The translations under genes were made by a program, and so were the position numbers. Below, piece by piece: positions 58,781 through 64,000 of a DNA stretch of 64,000 bases. A model generated the notes under the pieces. It saw only the letters and a list, made by a program, of their open reading frames with translations. It was not told the origin of the DNA and ran no database searches. The stretch comes from JAHBXE01 sp044222195 (GTDB lineage Bacteria; Planctomycetota; Phycisphaerae; Phycisphaerales; UBA1924): contig JBGANS010000002.1 of the NCBI GenBank assembly GCA_044222195.1, positions 186,001 to 250,000 of the forward strand, given 5' to 3'. How positions within the stretch are numbered: position 1 is the stretch's first letter; the number at the start of each line of letters is the position of its first letter.

Positions 58781-59905
58781 TCAAGCTCCGGGCACAGCCT
58801 GCCGGCGCGACTGGTGCTGATGGACCGGGCGGTCCGCGGGTCCTTCGGCGCGTCGACCCGCCGGAACGCGACGATGATCGGGGGTCTGTTCGAAATCGGC
58901 ATCCGGCTTGAGCATCAGGGCTGCGAGTGTCCAGTCTTCCAGCGGCTTGAGCGCCGCATCAAGACGCCCCGGGATGTGCGGCAAAGCCGCCTGATGAGCC
59001 GCGGCCAGGTCCGCCTCGAGCCCGCCCACAATCACCCGCAGTTCCTCGTGAATCGACTCGGGAGTTGAACCTTTGGGAACCAGCCGCGGACGGGCCGACC
59101 CGGCCAGCAGCCTCGCTTCATCCGCCAGCCACGAGGACATCTGGCGTGCATCGTTGACGCGCCCGAGCACCGCCTGGAACTCGCGCAGTTGGGCGAGCGT
59201 CGCCTCGCACAGCGAGTCGGGGATGCACGTGCGGAAGATCTCCACGGCGTAACGCACCTGCTTGGCGCTGACGCGCAGGGCGTGCAGGTTTTCCAGGCAG
59301 CCGAGGTCGGTCGCCGCGACGCCACGCGTTTCGGCGCTCACCCGGGTAAACGTCCGCAGCGCTGCACCAAGGAGCGTCGACGGCGCCGCAGCGCCGTCTG
59401 GCATCGTCGAAACGGCCGCGGCGGCCTGGCGACGCGGAAGGTCCATCAGGGCCTTGCGGGCCTGCTTCAACTTCCGGACCCGCTTGCGGCTTGCGATGGT
59501 GATCACCTCGTCCGCCGCCTGTCGCCGCGCCCGGACCAGCCGACGCGAGAGGTACTTCTGCACCGGCCGGAGTTCGTCGCTCTTGAGGCGGTCGACCTCG
59601 CTCAGCAGGGACCCGTGCACGTCGCAATCCCGCACCGCGCCGGCCGCCTTGCGCACCGCGCGGAGCCGGCGGCGCGCCTCGATCACGGCCCGTGGCCTCA
59701 ACTCCGGCTCGAAGGCGTTGATGGCCGCTTCGGCACGTCGGATCGCGACGCGGAGCTGGTGGATGTACTCCGGCTTGCGGATGCATCCGGCCGAAACATC
59801 CTTCACGAGCCTCGTTACCGACCGCAGGCGCGACCTGACGATCAGCCGGGCCGCGGGACGCATCGGCGACGTGGCTTCCGGCTGACTGATTCGTGTCCTG
59901 CTCAT
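58781..59905 (-). CDS. CHAD domain protein
   Basis: A 374-residue basic, all-helical protein with the CHAD pattern of conserved His and Arg/Lys in helical repeats (KPEYIHQLRVAIRRAEAAINAFEP, LRAVRKAAGAVRDCDVH, ENLHALRVSAKQVRYAVEIF, QAVLGRVNDARQMSSWL). CHAD domains bind polyphosphate through this positive surface. The usual partner domain, CYTH, is absent. The last 30 residues are disordered (His/Arg/Gln-rich). ATG 59905 is preferred; a GTG at 59926 is also open. A TATACT box lies about 80 nt upstream on the same strand. Confidence 0.85.
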   Translation of the reverse strand: MSRTRISQPEATSPMRPAARLIVRSRLRSVTRLVKDVSAGCIRKPEYIHQLRVAIRRAEAAINAFEPELRPRAVIEARRRLRAVRKAAGAVRDCDVHGSLLSEVDRLKSDELRPVQKYLSRRLVRARRQAADEVITIASRKRVRKLKQARKALMDLPRRQAAAAVSTMPDGAAAPSTLLGAALRTFTRVSAETRGVAATDLGCLENLHALRVSAKQVRYAVEIFRTCIPDSLCEATLAQLREFQAVLGRVNDARQMSSWLADEARLLAGSARPRLVPKGSTPESIHEELRVIVGGLEADLAAAHQAALPHIPGRLDAALKPLEDWTLAALMLKPDADFEQTPDHRRVPAGRRAEGPADRPVHQHQSRRQAVPGA

Positions 59906-60087
59906 AGGTCCACACATTCGGCCCACTGTTCGCGGCCGTCCGGGTTGATCGACTCCTCTGGCTTCTTTGACTCGACTGAAACGAGTATAAGGTCGGCCCG
60001 CCGCCGCCTTGGGTGCGCCGCACCAATCAGGGAAAAATCATGTAAGTGGCAGCACGGCCGCACCTTGCAACGTGGATTTTTTGTGGA

Positions 60088-62082
60088 TTATCCCGTCCGC
60101 TGCGACCACTCGAACTCGAGCGGCTCCAGGTCCGCAATGAGCCGCTGACGCTCCGTTCCCAGCCGAGACGCCTTTTCCGTATTCCGATAGACATCCGGGT
60201 CGGCGAACGCCGCGTCGATCTCCCTGATTCGGGTTTCGATTTGCTCGATCTTCGCTTCGAGTTGTTCCGTCTTCATCCGCGACAGTGAGTTCACGGACGG
60301 GCCCGTCCGCGCCGTGGACTGCTTTTTCTTCGATTCCTCGGCCGCTCGCTGGGCACGCTCGGCGTCCTCGCGCCGGCGCTTCTGCTGCGCCACCTGCTCG
60401 CGGGCCTCGGTGCGCTCGGCGACGTCCTTCTCGTGCCAATCGGTGTAGTTGCCCAGGACAATCCGCGCGCCGCCATTGCCGTCGAGCACCAGCACGTGGT
60501 CGCAGGTTGCATCGATCAGGGCACGATCGTGGCTGATCAGTATCAGCGTGCCATCGAACCCGCCCTCCACCGAGAGGGCCTCTTCCAGCCGCTCTGCACT
60601 CGGGATGTCGAGGTGGTTGGTCGGTTCGTCCAGCACCAGCACGTTTTTCGCGCTCGCCAGAAGCCCCGCGAGCACCGCGCGGCTGCGCTCCCCGCCGGAG
60701 AGCATCCCCATCTCCTTCTGCTGCTCATCACCGGAGAACAAAAACGCTCCCGCCAGATTCCGCGCCGCCTGTTCGCTCAACGCCTGCCCGGGGCACTCCT
60801 TCATGATCACGTTCTGCAGGTAGCGGAACACCGGCAGCTCGGGGTCCACACCCTCGTGCGTCTGGCGGTAGTACCCGATCTTGACATTCGAACCGATCTT
60901 GACCGTTCCGGTGTCGGGCTCCAGGTCCTTGAGGAGGCAACGCACCAGCGTGGTCTTTCCGGCCCCGTTGGGTCCGATGATGCCCCAGCGCTCGCCGCGC
61001 CCGACGAGCACATCCAGGCTCGAAAAGAGAACTTTCTCGGTTCCGTCCTCGTTCGGGTACTTTTTCGAAAGCCCGCGCGCCGCGACCACAATGTCCCCGG
61101 TGCGCTCGGCCTTGGGGAGCTCAAGCCGGAGCGTGGCCAGTTCCATGGGCCGCTCCAGCGTGTTGTCCAGCTTCTCTCGCGTGAGTTTGGATTGGCGGCC
61201 GCGGGCCTGCTTGGCGCGCTGCCCGGCCTTGTAGCGGCGGATGAACTCTTCTTCCTTCTTGAACTTGGTCTGCTGGCTCTCGTACGCCCGGTGCATCACC
61301 ATGCGCCGCTCCGCCCGCAACTCGCGGAACGTCTCGTAGTTGCCCGGATAGTCGATGAGCCGCCCCTGCTCGGTCTCGATGATCCGGCTCACGACCGCGT
61401 CCAGCAGATACCGGTCGTGACTGACCATGAGTACCGCCCCGCGGTACTCCTCGGTCAGGAACTGCTCGAGCCAGAGCCGCCCCTCGATATCAAGGTGGTT
61501 GGTCGGCTCGTCAAGGAGCAGCACTTCCGGCCCTTCCAGCAGCAGCCGCGCCAGCGCGAGCCGCCCCTTCTGTCCGCCCGAGAGGTCCTTGGTCTTGATC
61601 GTGAACTGCGCATCGGTGAACCCCAGCCCGTGCAGCACCGCATCGATCTTGTGATCAATCGCGTACCCGCCCGCGGCCTCGATCTGCCGCTCCACATCGG
61701 CCTGCTGCTTGAGGAGCTTGTCGACCGCCGCGGTATCGCCCCGCGTCGTTGCCTCGGCCATGTCGTCAAAGAGCTTGTGCTGGTCGGCGTGAAGCCGGTG
61801 CAGATTCTCGAACGCCCCTTCGGCCGCGTCACGCAGAGACTCGTTGGGGTCGAGATTCGGGTCCTGCTGGAGATACCCCACACGCGAGCCGCGCTGGATG
61901 GTGATCGTCCCCGAATCCGGCTTGATAAGCCCACCCAGGCACTTCATCAGCGTGGACTTGCCCGACCCGTTGCGCCCGACCAGCCCGATCCGCTCTCCGG
62001 GTTCAATGGACAGCGAGCATCCGTCGAGGATGATGTCCTGTCCGAAGGTGTGGCGGATATTGACGGCCGCGATCAGGGGCAT
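60088..62082 (-). CDS. ABC-F family ATPase (Uup/EttA-type ribosome-associated factor)
   Basis: A 664-residue soluble protein with two ABC ATPase domains and no TM segments. Domain 1: VGRNGSGKSTLM, LSGGQKGRLALARLLL, LLLDEPTNHLDI. Domain 2: IGPNGAGKTTLV, LSGGERSRAVLAGLL, LVLDEPTNHLDIPS. The inter-domain linker is long and charged (FKKEEEFIRRYKAGQRAKQARGRQSKLTREKLD), as in ABC-F proteins that bind the ribosomal E site. A C-terminal coiled coil (about 590-660) resembles Uup. It probably acts in translation or DNA/rRNA structure control. ATG 62082 lies 8 nt after a TAGAAT box, so the mRNA has almost no leader. Confidence 0.92.
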   Translation of the reverse strand: MPLIAAVNIRHTFGQDIILDGCSLSIEPGERIGLVGRNGSGKSTLMKCLGGLIKPDSGTITIQRGSRVGYLQQDPNLDPNESLRDAAEGAFENLHRLHADQHKLFDDMAEATTRGDTAAVDKLLKQQADVERQIEAAGGYAIDHKIDAVLHGLGFTDAQFTIKTKDLSGGQKGRLALARLLLEGPEVLLLDEPTNHLDIEGRLWLEQFLTEEYRGAVLMVSHDRYLLDAVVSRIIETEQGRLIDYPGNYETFRELRAERRMVMHRAYESQQTKFKKEEEFIRRYKAGQRAKQARGRQSKLTREKLDNTLERPMELATLRLELPKAERTGDIVVAARGLSKKYPNEDGTEKVLFSSLDVLVGRGERWGIIGPNGAGKTTLVRCLLKDLEPDTGTVKIGSNVKIGYYRQTHEGVDPELPVFRYLQNVIMKECPGQALSEQAARNLAGAFLFSGDEQQKEMGMLSGGERSRAVLAGLLASAKNVLVLDEPTNHLDIPSAERLEEALSVEGGFDGTLILISHDRALIDATCDHVLVLDGNGGARIVLGNYTDWHEKDVAERTEAREQVAQQKRRREDAERAQRAAEESKKKQSTARTGPSVNSLSRMKTEQLEAKIEQIETRIREIDAAFADPDVYRNTEKASRLGTERQRLIADLEPLEFEWSQRTG

Positions 62083-62090
62083 GAGCGGGG

Positions 62091-62118
62091 ATTCTAAGAG
62101 CGCCCACGCGAATGGAAA
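62091..62118 (-). promoter_or_regulatory. promoter, near-leaderless start of ABC-F gene
   Basis: On the minus strand: TTTCCA (62118-62113), 16-nt spacer, TAGAAT (62096-62091), then 8 nt to ATG 62082. Confidence 0.55.
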
Positions 62119-62161
62119 GCCCCGGCTCTTTTCAGGGATGACGCGCCTAGCGTTTGCCGAC

Positions 62162-62233
62162 GCCGCCTTAGCTCAGTGGTAGAGCAGCGCTTTTGTAAAG
62201 CGCGGGTCGGAGGTTCAAATCCTCTAGGCGGCT
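62162..62233 (+). tRNA. tRNA-Thr (TGT anticodon)
   Basis: 72 nt. Acceptor GCCGCCT pairs with AGGCGGC, discriminator T. D arm GCTCAGTGGTAGAGC, anticodon stem GCGCT/AGCGC around loop TTTGTAA (anticodon TGT), T loop TTCAAAT. The 3' CCA is not encoded. It ends 1 nt before the stop of the convergent membrane-protein gene. Confidence 0.96.
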
Positions 62234-62234
62234 T

Positions 62235-62996
62235 TCAGGCGGGAGGGCCGAGCGTCACGGCGAGGATCAGGGCCGCGTACGCCGCGAAAAAAAGCGCCGG
62301 GAAAACCTGCCCGATCATCACGGTGCTGCTCAGCCCATCACCGCACCCCGAGTTGATCCAGAACGCGTGGGCATCGTCCCTCAAGTTGCCTCCATCGCCG
62401 AGCGCATCGTTCACCGCCCTGATCCTGACATCCAGGTTTCGCACGATAACGGCGCCGACGAGCAACAGCGTTACCCCGAACCACGCCAGCCCGATGACCA
62501 GCCACGGACTCGCCTTGTTGTTGATCGCCTCGACGCCGCCGACGAGAATGACCGAGTGCAGCGCCACGATGACGGTCAAGCGGGTGTGCTGCACCTGGTC
62601 GTACGTCTTGGCGCGTTCCCACAACCCTTTCTTCATCGCCTCGCGATCTTGGTGGCTATCCGGCAATGGCGGGCGCCGAGGAACACGTGGCGACCTGATG
62701 CCAAGCCAGTACAGAAGCATGCCAACCGGCGTGAACAGCCCGATTCCGGCGAGCTTGGCGCGATCACGTGCCGTTCGCTCGACCGATGGGGTGCAGCTTC
62801 GTGCAGCGGGCTCCGCGTGGTGCGGACATTCCAAGGCATGCACGCGCCCTTCGAGGGTGCGCAGCCTCGCTTCGGTTCGAGCATCCGCTGACGGTCGTTC
62901 CTCCGCTTGAGCCAAGGCGTGCCGAACCTGAGCAAAGGAGAGCGCAAAGCCGACGACGACCACTCGCAAGCATCGCCCGATCCATAAACAGCCCAT
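62235..62996 (-). CDS. hypothetical membrane protein
   Basis: A 253-residue protein with an N-terminal hydrophobic segment (about 8-29, possibly a signal peptide ending ALAQ), a charged coiled-coil-like stretch (EERPSADARTEARLRTLEGRVHAL), then three to four TM segments (about 86-100, 137-158, 166-185, 228-248). A Cys-His-Cys cluster lies near 56-68. No family recognised. ATG 62996 has GGAG 6 nt upstream. The gene ends immediately beside the tRNA-Thr gene. Confidence 0.65.
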   Translation of the reverse strand: MGCLWIGRCLRVVVVGFALSFAQVRHALAQAEERPSADARTEARLRTLEGRVHALECPHHAEPAARSCTPSVERTARDRAKLAGIGLFTPVGMLLYWLGIRSPRVPRRPPLPDSHQDREAMKKGLWERAKTYDQVQHTRLTVIVALHSVILVGGVEAINNKASPWLVIGLAWFGVTLLLVGAVIVRNLDVRIRAVNDALGDGGNLRDDAHAFWINSGCGDGLSSTVMIGQVFPALFFAAYAALILAVTLGPPA

Positions 62997-63150
62997 CAGG
63001 TTCTCCGCGGAGTTCGTTCTGAAATAGACGATGCCTGGGCGTGCCGCGTGACAGGTATTTGCCAGGAGTCGCTGGAATTTCCTCCCATCGCCTGCAAGTT
63101 TGCCGATCCCGCCCCCCAGCGCTACGCTTGGTCCCGCTGGAAACAGCGAC

Positions 63151-63235
63151 GGGCGTGTGCCGGAGTGGCCAAACGGGCCAGACTGTAAATCTGGTGGCTT
63201 AACTGCCTACGGTGGTTCGAATCCACCCGCGCCCA
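63151..63235 (+). tRNA. tRNA-Tyr (GTA anticodon)
   Basis: 85 nt, class II with a long variable arm. Acceptor GGGCGTG pairs with CGCGCCC (one G-U), discriminator A. Anticodon stem CCAGA/TCTGG around CTGTAAA (anticodon GTA). Variable arm TGGCTTAACTGCCTA, T loop TTCGAAT. The CCA is not encoded. Confidence 0.95.
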
Positions 63236-63348
63236 TTCTCATTCACCGGGCTTTCACCCCTGGAAGGCGTTTTTCCCCCTCCGCTTCCGGTCCCTCCGAT
63301 GTATCTGGTGCCCGCCCACCTCGAGCCATCGCGGCGGGCGACGGCGGG

Positions 63349-64000
63349 GTGACGCCCTTGAGCCAGCATTCCTCTCCACCGACTTCCCCCCCAGCCCGCT
63401 CCACCCGCTGCCTCTCCATCGACCTCTTCCGCGGCTTCACCATCGGCGGCATGCTCCTGGTGAACTCCATCCGCGGGCGCGACTTCGCTCCCTCAACATT
63501 CTGTCACTCCGATTGGCGCGTCGGCCCGCTCACCGCCTCATTCGCCGACCTTGTCGCGCCGTGGTTCCTCCTCGCGGTCGGGCTCTCTCTTCCGTATTCC
63601 ATGCACAGCGGCCGCGGCGCGGGAGTTCCCTTTTCGCGCCGGCTCTGGACCGCCGCCAAGCGCTCCGCGCTTCTCTTCCTCATCGCGGGAGTGATCGAAG
63701 CCACCCGAGTCGCGTACGAGCACCCCATTACCCTTCGCACGCTGATCAGTGTCGATGTGCTCGCGCAGATCGCCGTGGCCTACTTCATCGCTGTCGCGCT
63801 CTACCACGGTCCCCGCTGGACCCGCCCAACCTTCATCGTCATCGTCTTCCTGAGTAAGTGGATTCTGCTCGCCCACTGGCCTTACCCCGGCGTCGGGCAC
63901 CCCATGTGGACGCCCGACCAGAACATGCAGGATTACCTGCGCGAACACTTCCCGATGTTCAAGGGGTTCCACGGCGCGCTCGTCGCGGCGTGCATCGTGG
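63349..64000 (+). CDS. HGSNAT-like acyltransferase membrane protein (partial, runs off the right edge)
   Basis: The frame is open from GTG 63349 (TTG 63358 also possible) to the end of the window, about 217 residues. RCLSIDLFRGFTIGGMLLVN is the typical start of heparan-alpha-glucosaminide N-acetyltransferase-like (DUF5009-type) membrane proteins, followed by several TM segments (around ASFADLVAPWFLLAVGLSL, SALLFLIAGVIEA, VDVLAQIAVAYFIAVALY, FIVIVFLSKWILLAHW). These proteins are thought to pass acetyl groups across the membrane to sugars. A Ser/Pro-rich N-terminal tail precedes the first helix. There is no clear Shine-Dalgarno. Confidence 0.75.
   Translation, partial: MTPLSQHSSPPTSPPARSTRCLSIDLFRGFTIGGMLLVNSIRGRDFAPSTFCHSDWRVGPLTASFADLVAPWFLLAVGLSLPYSMHSGRGAGVPFSRRLWTAAKRSALLFLIAGVIEATRVAYEHPITLRTLISVDVLAQIAVAYFIAVALYHGPRWTRPTFIVIVFLSKWILLAHWPYPGVGHPMWTPDQNMQDYLREHFPMFKGFHGALVAACIV

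Noticed and set aside
60433..62097. 554-codon open frame antisense to the ABC-F gene
   Set aside because: The minus strand has two full ABC domains; the opposite frame has no recognisable feature.

Overview
The window (about 64 kb, high GC) looks like chromosome of a planctomycete, most likely a Phycisphaerales-type bacterium. This is inferred from: two ECF sigma factor / Ser-Thr kinase gene pairs; five secreted proteins ending in duplicated Cys-containing dockerin-like units (NCDGSTGTPxLTANDFQCF, the 'GC-type dockerin'); small membrane proteins with CxxCxYDLRGLP...CPECG zinc ribbons; and large collagen-like exoproteins. No prophage, IS element or CRISPR array was seen. Two tRNA genes lie near the right end.

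Layout. 1-3.4 kb: the last 31 codons of DNA polymerase I, a small zinc-ribbon ORF, and a leftward ECF sigma / kinase-TPR pair. 3.7-13.1 kb: a secreted GC-dockerin protein, then three tandem paralogous collagen-like exoproteins with 126, 48 and 23 uninterrupted Gly-X-Y triplets. 13.3-22.0 kb: prmC, then what looks like an arginine-catabolic cluster (M20 peptidase, class III aminotransferase, arginine N-succinyltransferase, succinylglutamate-semialdehyde dehydrogenase, two small membrane proteins, a ureohydrolase). No AstB or AstE is visible, so a variant arginine succinyltransferase route is possible. 22-24 kb: tilS and small genes. 24-30 kb: divergent secreted GH13 and GH15 alpha-glucan hydrolases, both with dockerin-like tails. 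30-42 kb: housekeeping genes (pyrF, DUF971, recG, polX, ffh, a MoxR ATPase, recQ). 42-50 kb: Ada, a Gly/Cys-rich membrane protein, a DPM1-like GT2 enzyme, an aquaporin, an ArnT-like glycosyltransferase and secreted proteins. 50.5-58.7 kb: two GC-dockerin exoproteins flanking a second sigma / kinase-ATPase-TPR pair. 58.8-64 kb: a CHAD protein, an ABC-F ATPase, tRNA-Thr, a membrane protein, tRNA-Tyr and the start of a HGSNAT-like membrane protein.

Three sequence-level themes recur. First, at least eleven genes without a Shine-Dalgarno have a -10-like TANNNT (or GATAAT) box ending 6-8 nt before the start codon, which implies widespread leaderless transcription. Second, an octamer tandem-repeat family (GACGCAGG, GTGACGAA, GCGAGACA and similar) lies between genes and once inside the astD reading frame; related ACGCAGAG-rich inverted repeats flank the arginine genes. 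Third, the + strand is G-rich whatever the gene direction up to about 40 kb and C-rich beyond about 44 kb, a skew switch of the kind seen at a replication terminus. All calls are by eye from sequence and recalled family motifs; no database search was run.
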